Source: Cryobacterium sp. (lineage in GTDB: Bacteria; Actinomycetota; Actinomycetes; Actinomycetales; Microbacteriaceae). Taken from it: 48,117 nucleotides of DNA. The stretch covers positions 1 through 48,117 of the forward strand of contig NZ_JAODBG010000105.1 in NCBI RefSeq assembly GCF_025463825.1, in the 5' to 3' direction. The notes beneath the pieces are model-generated. The model saw nothing but the letters and a program-made list of their open reading frames with translations. It made no database searches and was not told the origin of the DNA. Below, piece by piece: positions 16,659 through 24,634 of this stretch. The position numbers and the translations under genes are program-made. Each line of letters opens with the position of its first letter. The stretch's first letter is position 1.

Positions 16659-17357
16659 TCAGTCGGTGGAGCTCGTCGGACGCTCGGCCGGCGGGCCGGT
16701 GTGCTGCCCGCCGGCGGATGCCGCCGCCCGCGCATCCCACTCGGCGCTGAGCCGCTCCAGGATCACCGCCACCGCCACCGCGCCGGGATCCGGCGAGCCG
16801 ATGCTGCGCTCCCCCGTATAGCTGGCCCGGCCACGGCGGGCCTGCAGCATCGACGTCTGGTCGGCGCTTCGCCGGGCCACCTTCGCCAGACGCCGCAGCG
16901 TCGGTGCCGCATCGGTGCCGGCCGCGACGTCCTCCTCCAGGGCATCCGCCACCGGCACGAGGGCGTCCAGCAGGGTTTTGTCCCCCACGTCGGAGTTGCC
17001 GCGGGCCTTGATGCCGTCGATCGCGTTGCGCAGCATCGCCAGGGCCTCGGCGCCGTGCACCTCGCCGGTGTCCTTGACGGCGATCGACGCCCGCAGGAAA
17101 GCGGTGCCCCAGAGCGGCCCCGAGGTGCCGCCGATACGGCCGGAGATCACCATGCCGACCTTCTTCAGGAACGCGCTCGGGCTGGACCGGTCGAAGCTGT
17201 CCCAGTCCGCCAGAACGATCTCGAAGCCACGGGCGAGCGAGTAGCCGAAGTCACCGTCGCCGACCACGGCGTCGAGGTCGCCGAACTCCTTCTCGTTGTC
17301 GACGGCGGTCTGCGCGATGCTGTGCACCACGAATTCGGTGGCGGCCAGGCTGGTCAT
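16659..17357 (-). CDS. dhaL: Dihydroxyacetone kinase subunit DhaL
   Basis: 232 residues. The nucleotide/Mg site is intact: EFGDLDAVVGDGDFG holds the three metal-binding aspartates (29, 34, 36), followed by GGTSGPLWGTAF and GNSDVGDKTLLDAL. It transfers phosphate from its bound ADP/ATP to the substrate held by DhaK. The start codon overlaps the stop of the upstream HAD gene by four bases (ATGA), so the two are translationally coupled. The C-terminal 25 residues are an extra Ala/Gly/Pro tail not needed for the fold. A single-domain DhaL next to a separate DhaK usually goes with DhaM, which is missing here. Confidence 0.93.
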   Translation of the reverse strand: MTSLAATEFVVHSIAQTAVDNEKEFGDLDAVVGDGDFGYSLARGFEIVLADWDSFDRSSPSAFLKKVGMVISGRIGGTSGPLWGTAFLRASIAVKDTGEVHGAEALAMLRNAIDGIKARGNSDVGDKTLLDALVPVADALEEDVAAGTDAAPTLRRLAKVARRSADQTSMLQARRGRASYTGERSIGSPDPGAVAVAVILERLSAEWDARAAASAGGQHTGPPAERPTSSTD

Positions 17358-18181
17358 GAGGTCTCGCTTTCTGGGTGGGCAGCGGCGGGGTCGGCAGCGG
17401 ATGGCCGGGGTGCGCCCTGCAGGATCGCGGCCAGGTCGGCCAGGCGCACGTACCCGTCGGGGCGGCGGCCGGCCGGATCGGCGAGGACCTCGGCGGCGGG
17501 ACCGGCCGGGTCGCCGAGGGACGAGACAACGAGCGCGGCACCGTCGAAGTCCTCCTCGGCTGTGTAGCTGCTCACCGTCACCAGGGTGGCCAGGCCCGCG
17601 GCGAGCGCCGCCTGCAGCCCGTTGGCACTGTCTTCGATCACCAGGGTCTCGGCGGGGTCCACCGCCAGCTCGCGCAGCGCGTGCAGGTAGATGTCGGGGG
17701 CGGGTTTCTTGGCGGGCACAATATCGCCCGCGAACACCCGGAACCGCTCGGCCAGCTCCGGCCCGACGGCATGGCTGAGCACGGCGCGCACCGATTCCTC
17801 CGCCGAGGTCGACGCCACGGCGAGGGTCCAGCCGGCGGCGGCGGCTTCTTCGGTGATCCGGCGGATGCCCGGCCGGCCGGGCATCACCCCGGCGGCCACC
17901 CGTTCGGTGTAGATCGCGGTCTTGCGCTTGTGCCAGGCCAGGAGGGCGTCGCCCCAGGTGTCCGGGTTCTCCGGCAGGCCCAACTCGGCGGCGACCTGGG
18001 GGGTGAGGATGCTGCGCATCCGTTCCTTGCCGCCGCCGATCTTCACCTTCTCGGCGTAGTCGGCGTCGCTCCACTGCACGGGCACCCCGAACTCGGTGAA
18101 GGTCTGGTTGAAGGCCGGCAGGTGGCCGTCCCGTTCGGTGTCGGCGAGCACTCCGTCGCAGTCGAAGATCAGCGCCGGCAT
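17354..18181 (-). CDS. HAD-IA hydrolase, CbbY-like phosphatase
   Basis: 275 residues. The HAD motif I is IFDCDGVLADTE (Asp7 nucleophile, Asp9 acid/base). Then come a cap with KIGGGKERM, which resembles the GGKERI signature of CbbY-type sugar-bisphosphate phosphatases, motif II VASTSAEES, motif III Lys in PAKKPAPDIY, and motif IV VIEDSANG. CbbY enzymes hydrolyse the misfire product xylulose-1,5-bisphosphate. Here the gene sits between a class II aldolase (one base upstream) and DhaL (4-bp overlap), so it probably acts on a sugar phosphate made or used in this pathway. The last 40 residues are low complexity. Beta-phosphoglucomutase-type activity is a less likely alternative. Confidence 0.85.
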   Translation of the reverse strand: MPALIFDCDGVLADTERDGHLPAFNQTFTEFGVPVQWSDADYAEKVKIGGGKERMRSILTPQVAAELGLPENPDTWGDALLAWHKRKTAIYTERVAAGVMPGRPGIRRITEEAAAAGWTLAVASTSAEESVRAVLSHAVGPELAERFRVFAGDIVPAKKPAPDIYLHALRELAVDPAETLVIEDSANGLQAALAAGLATLVTVSSYTAEEDFDGAALVVSSLGDPAGPAAEVLADPAGRRPDGYVRLADLAAILQGAPRPSAADPAAAHPESETS

Positions 18182-18182
18182 G

Positions 18183-19040
18183 TCAGGCCTTCCCCGCGCT
18201 GCCGAACTGCTCGGCGAGGCCCCGGGTGAGGTTGACGATGTCGGTGCGCACCTTCGCGAACAGTGACGGCGGGTCCCACTTGTCGCGCGCCTGCGCATCC
18301 GTGAGGAACGACAGGTTCGACTTCATGTAGGTGATCTTCAGCGCCGTCGAGATGTTGACCTTGGCGCAGCCGCGGGCGATGAGGTCGGTGAACTGCGCGT
18401 CGGTCATGCCGCTGCCGCCGTGCAGCGCGATGGGGATCGGGTGCGCGGCGACGAGGTCGCTCACCCGCTGGAAATCCAGGACCGGTTCCCGCTTGTAGAC
18501 GCCGTGCGCGTTGCCGATCGCCGGCGCGAACACGTCGACGCCGGTGGCCTCGAGGAACCTCAGCGACACGTCGAGGCTCTGCCTGGCGGCCTCGGTGTCG
18601 CTGCCCACGCCGTCTTCGACGCCGGTGATCGACTCGATCTCACCCTCCACGTGGGCGCCGAAGGTGCGCGCCTGCCGAACCACTTCGATGGTCTGGCGCT
18701 GGTTCTCCTCCGAAGGCAGGGTGGACGCGTCGAACAACACCGAGTTCCAACCGCGCTCGAGGCACTCGGTGATCACGTCCCGGTCCGGGCAGTGGTCAAG
18801 ATGCAGCGCCACCGGCACGTCGATGCCGGCGGTCATTGCTGTCCACATGGCGAAGAGCACGTCGGAGCCGATCGACTTGACGGTCTTCACGGAGGTCTGC
18901 ACGATCACCGGTGAGCGGGCTTCGACCGCCCCGGCCAGTACCGCCTCCATCGTCAAGTCGTTGACGATGTTGATCGCGGGAACGCCGTACTTCTCGGCGA
19001 ACGCACGATCGACGATGTCTTTGAGAGTGCTCACGGCCAT
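18183..19040 (-). CDS. Class II fructose-bisphosphate (ketose-bisphosphate) aldolase
   Basis: 285 residues, first gene of the aldolase/HAD/DhaL/DhaK operon. Features of the Zn-dependent class II aldolase fold: PAINIVNDLTMEAV, the catalytic/metal motif VALHLDHCPD (Asp82, His83), HVEGEIESITG, zinc His in IGNAHGVYK, and the phosphate site LHGGSGMTD. The enzyme cleaves or condenses a ketose bisphosphate to dihydroxyacetone phosphate and an aldehyde. It looks closer to the GatY/KbaY/FbaA-like short group than to the long glycolytic enzymes, so the substrate may be tagatose-, fructose- or another ketose phosphate. A purine-rich GAGG precedes the ATG. A 10-bp inverted repeat at 19088-19122 lies upstream and may control the operon. 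Confidence 0.92.
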   Translation of the reverse strand: MAVSTLKDIVDRAFAEKYGVPAINIVNDLTMEAVLAGAVEARSPVIVQTSVKTVKSIGSDVLFAMWTAMTAGIDVPVALHLDHCPDRDVITECLERGWNSVLFDASTLPSEENQRQTIEVVRQARTFGAHVEGEIESITGVEDGVGSDTEAARQSLDVSLRFLEATGVDVFAPAIGNAHGVYKREPVLDFQRVSDLVAAHPIPIALHGGSGMTDAQFTDLIARGCAKVNISTALKITYMKSNLSFLTDAQARDKWDPPSLFAKVRTDIVNLTRGLAEQFGSAGKA

Positions 19041-19087
19041 GTGCGCCTCGCTTCCTCGCGTGTTCTGGGGATGGTAGGCGCGAACCC

Positions 19088-19122
19088 GCCAACCGGCAAT
19101 GCAGCCGGTGACGCCGGTTGGC
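19088..19122. promoter_or_regulatory. 10-bp inverted repeat between divergent aldolase operon and antiporter
   Basis: GCCAACCGGC (19088-19097) and GCCGGTTGGC (19113-19122) are perfect arms separated by 15 bp. The site is 48 bp upstream of the aldolase start and 80 bp upstream of the antiporter start. It could be an operator for a dimeric regulator or a transcript hairpin. Confidence 0.35.
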
Positions 19123-19191
19123 CGCGGTGGCCGGCGCCGGGGCGCGGCGCCGGTACCGATCCGGTGCGGGGACGGCCCCGCGCTCCTCACG

Positions 19192-19197
19192 CATAAT
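19192..19197 (+). promoter_or_regulatory. -10 hexamer of the antiporter gene (leaderless)
   Basis: CATAAT (five of six matches to TATAAT) ends seven bases before the ATG at 19205, with no ribosome binding site between, which predicts a leaderless transcript. The -35 region is poor. Confidence 0.5.
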
Positions 19198-19204
19198 TGT
19201 CGCT

Positions 19205-20785
19205 ATGGACCCTGTCAGCACCATCGTCTGGATCGTCGTCTTCGTGGTGGTCACCGTCATCGTGACCGGCTTCTCCCGGCGGATCGGCTGGTCGGCACCG
19301 TTCGTGCTGGTGGTCGTCGGGGCGGCCGCGTCGTTCCTGCCGTCGGTACCGCGTATCGAACTCGAGCCGGAGCTGGTGCTCTACGGCCTGCTGCCGCCGC
19401 TGCTGTTCGCGGCGGCCATCCGCACGTCGGTGGTCGACGTGCGGGCCAGGCGAGACGGCATCCTGCTGCTGTCGGTGGGTCTGGTGGCCTTCACGGTTGT
19501 CACCGTCGGACTCACGGCCTGGCTGGTGGTGCCGGCGATCACGCTGGCCGCCGCGTTCGCGTTCGGCGCCGTCGTCGCACCGACGGATGCCGTCGCCATC
19601 ACGGCCATCGCCGGGCGGCTGGGCTTGCCGCGGCGGGTGGTGACCGTGCTGGAGGGCGAGAGCCTGCTGAATGACGCCACCGCCCTGGTGGCCCTCAACG
19701 CGTCGATCGCGGCCATCCTGAGCTCCGTGAGCCCCCTCTCCGTGACCGGCGACTTCGCGGTCGCGGTCGTCGGCGGGGTGGGCGTGGGGCTCGCGGTCGG
19801 CTATGTGCTTGCGATCATCCGCCGGCAGTTGCATGCTCCGGTGCTGGACACCAGCCTGTCGCTGGTCACGCCGTACCTGGCGTTCATCGTCGGGGAACTC
19901 GTGCACGGCTCCGGGGTGCTCGCGGTGGTGATCGCCGGGCTGTTCCTGGGCTACCGGGCCCCGGTCATCCAGTCGGCGGAGGCCCGGATCGCGGAATCGA
20001 TCAACTGGCGCACCATCCAGTTCCTGCTGGAGAACGCCGTGTTCCTGTTCATCGGGTTGAACCTGGAGTCCATCCTCGAGGGCGCGATACTGACCGGCAC
20101 CGGGTTCTGGGCGACGGTGCGGATCTCGCTGGTGATTTTCGCCGCGGTGCTCCTGTCTCGGTTCGTGTGGATGGCGATCACCACCTCGATCTACCGGTAC
20201 GGGCCGCGGCGCCTGCGGGAGCGGGGCTGGAGCTGGCGCACCGGGGTGGCCGTGTCGTTCGCCGGAATGCGCGGCGTGGTCACCCTGGCGGCGGTGTTCC
20301 TGCTGCCGCCCGAAACTCCGCAGCGGGAGCTGTTGCAGCTGCTGGCGTTCGTCGTGGTGGTCGGCACGCTCCTGCAGGGGCTCGCCTTGCCGTGGATCAT
20401 CCGCCGGTTGCGGTTGCCGCCACCGAACAAGTCGCAGGAGCGGATCGAGGCGCAGATGCTGCTGGCGGAGGCGCAGACCGCCGGCCTGGCCCGGCTGGAC
20501 GCCGAGGTCACCGACGCCGACGAAGCCCGGGTGATCGGCCGGTTGCGCACCAACGCCGTGTTCCTGGCCGATGCGCTCGACAACCCGGCACCGAATGACG
20601 CGGAGCCCCTGCCTGCCGCGTACAACCGGCTACGACGGGCCATGATCGAAGCCGAGCGGGAGGCCGTGCTGGCCGCCCGGGTGGAGGGACGCTACCAGGA
20701 GCCGGCCATCCGGTCGGCGCTGGCCTTCATCGACGTGGAGGAAACCGCCCTCAAGGCCGGCTCGCCCAAGCGCCTCGAGAACTGA
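19205..20785 (+). CDS. Na+/H+ antiporter, CPA1 family
   Basis: 526 residues with about 12 membrane segments, then a cytoplasmic helical tail of about 110 residues. The ion-binding region of CPA1 exchangers is clear: FGAVVAPTDAVAITAI, then VLEGESLLNDATALVAL (conserved Asp of the ND motif), and later FAGMRGVVTLAAVFLLP. It exchanges cytoplasmic Na+ (or K+) for external protons, contributing to pH and salt homeostasis. The ATG at 19205 was chosen because of the -10 hexamer directly upstream and because the protein begins with its first membrane helix there. The longer frame from 19118 adds only Arg/Ala-rich junk. It ends before a terminator hairpin and converges with the AI-2E family gene. Confidence 0.93.
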   Translation: MDPVSTIVWIVVFVVVTVIVTGFSRRIGWSAPFVLVVVGAAASFLPSVPRIELEPELVLYGLLPPLLFAAAIRTSVVDVRARRDGILLLSVGLVAFTVVTVGLTAWLVVPAITLAAAFAFGAVVAPTDAVAITAIAGRLGLPRRVVTVLEGESLLNDATALVALNASIAAILSSVSPLSVTGDFAVAVVGGVGVGLAVGYVLAIIRRQLHAPVLDTSLSLVTPYLAFIVGELVHGSGVLAVVIAGLFLGYRAPVIQSAEARIAESINWRTIQFLLENAVFLFIGLNLESILEGAILTGTGFWATVRISLVIFAAVLLSRFVWMAITTSIYRYGPRRLRERGWSWRTGVAVSFAGMRGVVTLAAVFLLPPETPQRELLQLLAFVVVVGTLLQGLALPWIIRRLRLPPPNKSQERIEAQMLLAEAQTAGLARLDAEVTDADEARVIGRLRTNAVFLADALDNPAPNDAEPLPAAYNRLRRAMIEAEREAVLAARVEGRYQEPAIRSALAFIDVEETALKAGSPKRLEN

Positions 20786-20811
20786 GCCGCCCGCTCGCGG
20801 CGTGCGTTCGT

Positions 20812-20855
20812 GCTCGCTGCGTGCGATATTGCACGCATTAAGCCACGCAACGAGC
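20812..20855 (+). terminator. Terminator hairpin after the antiporter gene
   Basis: GCTCGCTGCGTG (20812-20823) pairs with CACGCAACGAGC (20844-20855) with one mismatch and is followed by ATTTT. A nested GTGC/GCAC hairpin lies inside. It stands between the convergent antiporter and AI-2E genes. Confidence 0.55.
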
Positions 20856-20887
20856 ATTTTCACGTGCTGCGAGCGATATCCTCGCAG

Positions 20888-22009
20888 CTAGGTGAGCGCA
20901 GGGCGCGGGGGAAGCGCGGGTTCGTTCCAGGTCTTGGCGATCGCCCAGCCCACGGCGGCGATCGGCACGGCGAGCACCGCACCGATGATGCCGGCCAGGA
21001 TGGTGCCCGCGGTGAGCGCGACGAGGATGACCAGCGGGTGCAACTTGAGCGACTGGGCCATCACGACGGGCTGCAGGAAGTTGCCCTCGAGCTGGTTCAC
21101 CACCACGACGATACCCACGACGATCAGGGCGACGACCCAGCCGTTCGCCACCAGGGCCACCAGCGCGGCCAGAATACCGGCCACCGTGGCGCCGATCAGC
21201 GGGATGAATGCGGTCATGAAGACGATCACGGCGAGGGGCAGCGCCAGGGGTACCCCGAGAACGGCCAGCCCGATGCCGATCGCGGCCGCGTCGACGAAGG
21301 CCACGATGGCGGTGCCCCGCACGTACCCGCCGAGCACCCGCACTGAGGTGGTGCCGATCCGGCGGCCGCGCGCCAGGCGTTCGCCGCGGAACGGCTTGAG
21401 GAAGAAGTTCCAGATGACGTCGCCGTCCTTGAGGAAGAAGAACAGGATCACGATCACGAGCACCAGCCCGGTGATGAACTGGCCGGCAGCGGACACCCCG
21501 GCGATGGCGCCGGAGCCGAACTGGCTGCTGGTGAGGAAGTCGATACCGGCGTTCTTGGCGTCCTCGATCTGGCTGGCGTCGATGGCGAGCGGGCCCTCGG
21601 CTAGGTAGGTCGACAGCTCGTCGATGCCATCGGATGCGCTGGTGTACAGATCGCTCCACTGGTTCTCGACGGCGAAAACGATGAGGGTGACGATCCCGCC
21701 GAACACCACGATCGCGGTGAGCAGGGTGACCCAGGTCGCCAGGATGGCCGACAGCCCGCGACGGCGCAGCCATCCCACCACCGGGCTCAACGCCGAGGCG
21801 AGGATGATCGCGATCAGCACGGGGATGACCACGAGCTTCACCTGCACGAGGACGAAGACGATGACGGCCACCAGCGCGAGCGCCATCAGAATCTGGGCGC
21901 TGCGAAGGCCGAGCCAGCCCAGCTTGTCGGTCAGCAGGGTTCGTAACGTCGTCGGACCGGTGGTCTGGGCAACGACCTGGCGGGAGCCGGAGTTATCGGA
22001 AATTCGCAT
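20888..22009 (-). CDS. AI-2E family transporter (PerM/YdiK-like membrane protein)
   Basis: 373 residues with eight hydrophobic segments in the pattern of the AI-2E family: an N-terminal pair ending ALSPVVGWLRRRGLS, a long extracellular loop, ILFFFLKDGDVIWNFF, YVRGTAIVAFVDAAAIGIGL, FIPLIGATVAGILAALVAL and NQLEGNFLQPVVMAQSLKLHP, the family's most conserved stretch. Members were linked to autoinducer-2 export (TqsA) or Na+(Li+)/H+ exchange. With a Na+/H+ antiporter next door, ion transport is as likely as signalling. The start at 22009 has GGTGGTG just upstream. It is convergent with the antiporter and divergent from the formaldehyde dehydrogenase gene. Confidence 0.9.
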   Translation of the reverse strand: MRISDNSGSRQVVAQTTGPTTLRTLLTDKLGWLGLRSAQILMALALVAVIVFVLVQVKLVVIPVLIAIILASALSPVVGWLRRRGLSAILATWVTLLTAIVVFGGIVTLIVFAVENQWSDLYTSASDGIDELSTYLAEGPLAIDASQIEDAKNAGIDFLTSSQFGSGAIAGVSAAGQFITGLVLVIVILFFFLKDGDVIWNFFLKPFRGERLARGRRIGTTSVRVLGGYVRGTAIVAFVDAAAIGIGLAVLGVPLALPLAVIVFMTAFIPLIGATVAGILAALVALVANGWVVALIVVGIVVVVNQLEGNFLQPVVMAQSLKLHPLVILVALTAGTILAGIIGAVLAVPIAAVGWAIAKTWNEPALPPRPALT

Positions 22010-22282
22010 GTCACCACCCTAAACAACGTTTCGCGACATAGCTCGATAAAACGCGCCGGGACACCGCCAGAGGCGTTTTTGGGGTTCGACAATCACACGA
22101 TACACACGTTTCGGGTACCCGACACCCGAGGAATTCCCAGTGTCCTGGAGTGCCATGGAGGATGTCCCAGCGGGATCCGAGGCTCCGGACGAACCACCGA
22201 GAAACACCATGAGGATGCCGTGCACCCGCAAGCGCGGACCGGTCGGTTCAGGCATCACACCAGGTATCAAGGAGGATACAAA

Positions 22283-23500
22283 ATGGCAGGAAACAGAGCA
22301 GTCGCCTACGAAGGACCGGGCAAGGTCGATGTCATCGACATTGATTACCCCACCTTCGAGCTGAGGGACGGACCCGGGGTCAACCCGGCCAACATCGGCC
22401 GCCAGGTTCAGCACGGCGTGATCCTGAGAACCATCACCACGAACATCTGCGGCTCCGACCAGCACATGGTCCGGGGGCGCACCACGGCTCCGACGGGCCT
22501 GGTGCTCGGGCACGAGATCACCGGCGAGGTGGTCGAAGTCGGCCGCGACGTCGAATTCATCAAGGTCGGCGACATCGTATCCGTCCCGTTCAACATTTCT
22601 TGCGGTCGCTGTCGCAACTGCAAGGAGCGCAAGACCGGCATCTGCCTGAACGTGAACCCGGACCGCCCGGGCAGCGCGTACGGCTATGTCGACATGGGCG
22701 GATGGGTCGGTGGGCAGTCCCAGTACGTGTTGGTGCCCTACGCGGATTGGAACCTGCTGACGTTCCCGGACCGGGAGCAGGCCCTGGAGAAGATCCTCGA
22801 CCTCACCATGCTGTCTGACATCTTTCCGACCGGGTTCCACGGCGCCATCACCGCCGGAGTGGCTGTGGGCTCAACGGCCTACATCGCCGGCGCCGGACCC
22901 GTGGGACTCGCTGCTGCGGTGTCGGCCCAGCTGTTGGGAGCCGCCGTCGTGATTGTGGGAGATCTCAATCCCGAACGCCTGGCGCAGGCGCGCAGCTTCG
23001 GTTGCGAAACCGTCGACCTCACCAAGGGTGAGCCTCAGGATCAGATTGAACAGATCCTGGGTGTGCCCGAGGTGGACGCGGCGGTGGACGCCGTCGGCTT
23101 CGAAGCACGGGGGCACGGCAAGGATGCCGAGAAGGAGCAACCGGCGACGGTGCTGAACTCGCTGATGAAGATCACGGCAGCCGGTGGCGCTCTCGGCGTG
23201 CCCGGTCTCTACGTCACGGGTGACCCCGGTGCGGGGACCGAGGAGGCCAAGGTCGGTTCACTGTCGCTCAGCCTCGGCACCGGTTGGGCGAAGTCACTGT
23301 CGTTCACCACCGGCCAATGCCCGGTGATGAAATACAACCGGCAGTTGATGATGGCGATCCTGCACGACAGGGTGCAGATCGCCAAGGCTGTGCACGCACA
23401 GCCGATCAGCCTCGAGGATGCCCCGCGCGGGTACGCCGAATTCGATGCGGGTGCGGCTACCAAGTACGTGCTCAACCCGAACGGCTACCTCAAGGACTGA
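22283..23500 (+). CDS. fdhA: Glutathione-independent formaldehyde dehydrogenase (zinc alcohol dehydrogenase family)
   Basis: 405 residues, the length of the Pseudomonas putida FdhA group. Catalytic zinc ligand Cys56 is in NICGSDQHM, followed by GHE (His77, Glu78). The structural zinc lobe is CGRCRNCKERKTGIC (Cys107, 110, 113, 121), and the NAD site is AGAGPVGLAAAVSAQ. The insertions (DIFPTGFHGAITAGV, GTGWAKSLSFTTGQCPVMKYN) are typical of this formaldehyde-dismutase-like branch, which oxidises formaldehyde to formate with tightly bound NAD. AAGGAGG lies 7 nt before the ATG. The frame is open further upstream, but that part is not protein-like. It ends in a strong terminator at 23551-23582, ahead of molybdenum-cofactor genes and a formate-dehydrogenase-like gene. 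Confidence 0.93.
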   Translation: MAGNRAVAYEGPGKVDVIDIDYPTFELRDGPGVNPANIGRQVQHGVILRTITTNICGSDQHMVRGRTTAPTGLVLGHEITGEVVEVGRDVEFIKVGDIVSVPFNISCGRCRNCKERKTGICLNVNPDRPGSAYGYVDMGGWVGGQSQYVLVPYADWNLLTFPDREQALEKILDLTMLSDIFPTGFHGAITAGVAVGSTAYIAGAGPVGLAAAVSAQLLGAAVVIVGDLNPERLAQARSFGCETVDLTKGEPQDQIEQILGVPEVDAAVDAVGFEARGHGKDAEKEQPATVLNSLMKITAAGGALGVPGLYVTGDPGAGTEEAKVGSLSLSLGTGWAKSLSFTTGQCPVMKYNRQLMMAILHDRVQIAKAVHAQPISLEDAPRGYAEFDAGAATKYVLNPNGYLKD

Positions 23501-23550
23501 GCCGGCTCCATCCGGGCCGACTCGCCCTGAGACCACCGGCAGGCGACATC

Positions 23551-23582
23551 CGGGACCGGGCGGCACCAGCCGCCCGGTCCCG
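23551..23582 (+). terminator. Strong hairpin terminator after fdhA
   Basis: A perfect 14-bp stem, CGGGACCGGGCGGC / GCCGCCCGGTCCCG, with loop ACCA, 50 bp after the fdhA stop. The U-tract is minimal (CTTGCC), as is common in high-GC actinobacteria. Confidence 0.65.
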
Positions 23583-23716
23583 CTTGCCGTACCGGCACGC
23601 CGCGCCGGATGCGGGCGCCGGACGCGGGTGCGGGCGCCCGCGGGTAGCCTGATCTGGTCGCCGCACGCGGCAGCCCCGGCGACACCGCCCGTCAACCCGA
23701 TCCTCTGGACCCCGCC

Positions 23717-24481
23717 ATGCCCCCAGAAACTCAGCCGGCTCGCCCGGGCGCCGGCGCGGCCGTGCACTGGGACGCGCTTATCGTCGCGGGCGGCCGGGCC
23801 GAACGGCTCGGCGGCATCGACAAGACCGCCCTGGTCTGGCACGGCCGCAGCCTGCTGGAGGGCGTGCTGGGCGCTGCCGCCGGCGCACGGCGGATCTGCG
23901 TGGTCGGCTCCGACGCAGTCCTGCCCGCAGCCGTGCTGCGAACGGTGGAACGACCCCGTTGGGGCGGCCCTGCCGCGGCCATCATGGCCGGGCTCCACGC
24001 GCTGGCGGGTGCGTCGGAGGACGCCGGGCCCGCATCGGCGCAGGCGGACAACGCCGCCGACACGGCCGCTGGCACCGCAGCGGCCGAGAACACAACCGGC
24101 GCCGACTGGGTCGTGGTGCTCGCCGGCGACCTCGTGCGGGCCGATGAGGCGGTCTCGACACTCCTGGCCGGGCTCGACAGTCTCCTCGCCTTCCCGCAGG
24201 TCGGAGCCGACGCGGGTCAGCTCGCTGACGGCCTGATCAGCGTCGATTCCGGTGGCCGGCGTCAGCCGCTACTCGCTGTCTACCGGCGCAGAGCCCTGGT
24301 CTCGTCAGCGGGCTTGATCGGGACCGCCGAGAACCTGTCGGTGACCACCCTCATCGGCGGCCTCCACCTGGTGGAACTGCGCCTGCCAGATGCCCTCGGC
24401 GACGATGTCGACACCCCGGCGGACGCCGCCAGGCTCGGCATCGTCCTGCCTCCTCCGCCCGCGCGTGCGGAGTCTCCCTGA
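23717..24481 (+). CDS. mobA: Molybdenum cofactor guanylyltransferase-like NTP transferase
   Basis: 254 residues with the MobA nucleotidyltransferase fold. The N-terminal loop ALIVAGGRAERLGGIDKTAL binds GTP, RWGGPAAAIMAGL follows, VVVLAGDLVRAD carries the metal-binding Asp, and LGDDVDTPADAARLG is the C-terminal signature. It would attach GMP to molybdopterin to give the bis-MGD cofactor used by DMSO-reductase family enzymes. It contains an extra Ala/Asp-rich insertion (about residues 100-128), probably a surface loop. moeA follows 150 bp later, then DUF6457 and an FdhF-like molybdo-enzyme. No ribosome binding site is obvious before the ATG. MobA-like proteins of other pathways share the fold, so the exact substrate is inferred from context. 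Confidence 0.85.
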   Translation: MPPETQPARPGAGAAVHWDALIVAGGRAERLGGIDKTALVWHGRSLLEGVLGAAAGARRICVVGSDAVLPAAVLRTVERPRWGGPAAAIMAGLHALAGASEDAGPASAQADNAADTAAGTAAAENTTGADWVVVLAGDLVRADEAVSTLLAGLDSLLAFPQVGADAGQLADGLISVDSGGRRQPLLAVYRRRALVSSAGLIGTAENLSVTTLIGGLHLVELRLPDALGDDVDTPADAARLGIVLPPPPARAESP

Positions 24482-24502
24482 GAGCAGCGGTGAGTGGCTA
24501 GC

Positions 24503-24530
24503 CTTGACCTAGGCGACCCGTCGCCGATGA
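24503..24530 (+). promoter_or_regulatory. Candidate promoter before moeA
   Basis: TTGACC (24503-24508) is followed after 16 bp by GATGAT, four of six matches to the -10 consensus. It lies between mobA and the small open frame that precedes moeA. The match is moderate. Confidence 0.35.
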
Positions 24531-24547
24531 TCCGCAAGGAGCCAGCA

Positions 24548-24634
24548 ATGCCCGCGATCCACTCCGGCCGTCCCGTCCGCTTCGGCGAGGCCGGCATTGT
24601 CGCCGGCCGTCGTGTCGACCGGTTGGCCCGCTGA
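24548..24634 (+). CDS. 28-residue open frame coupled to moeA (possible leader peptide)
   Basis: ATG 24548 is preceded by AAGGAG at an ideal distance, and the frame (MPAIHSGRPVRFGEAGIVAG, then RRVDRLAR) ends at TGA 24632-24634, whose last base is the first base of the moeA ATG (TGATG). The best ribosome binding site of this transcript thus drives the small frame, and moeA has none of its own, which implies translational coupling. The peptide is basic and has no recognised family. It may be a real short protein, a leader peptide, or a misplaced N-terminus of moeA after a frameshift. Confidence 0.4.
   Translation: MPAIHSGRPVRFGEAGIVAGRRVDRLAR

Noticed and set aside
22048..22079. AAAACGC/GCGTTTT hairpin with T-run, looks like a terminator
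   Set aside because: It lies between two divergent gene starts, where no transcript needs ending. More likely chance or part of a promoter.
22112..22121. CGGGTACCCG palindrome before fdhA
   Set aside because: A 10-bp perfect palindrome is expected often in GC-rich DNA, and no second copy or spacing logic was seen.
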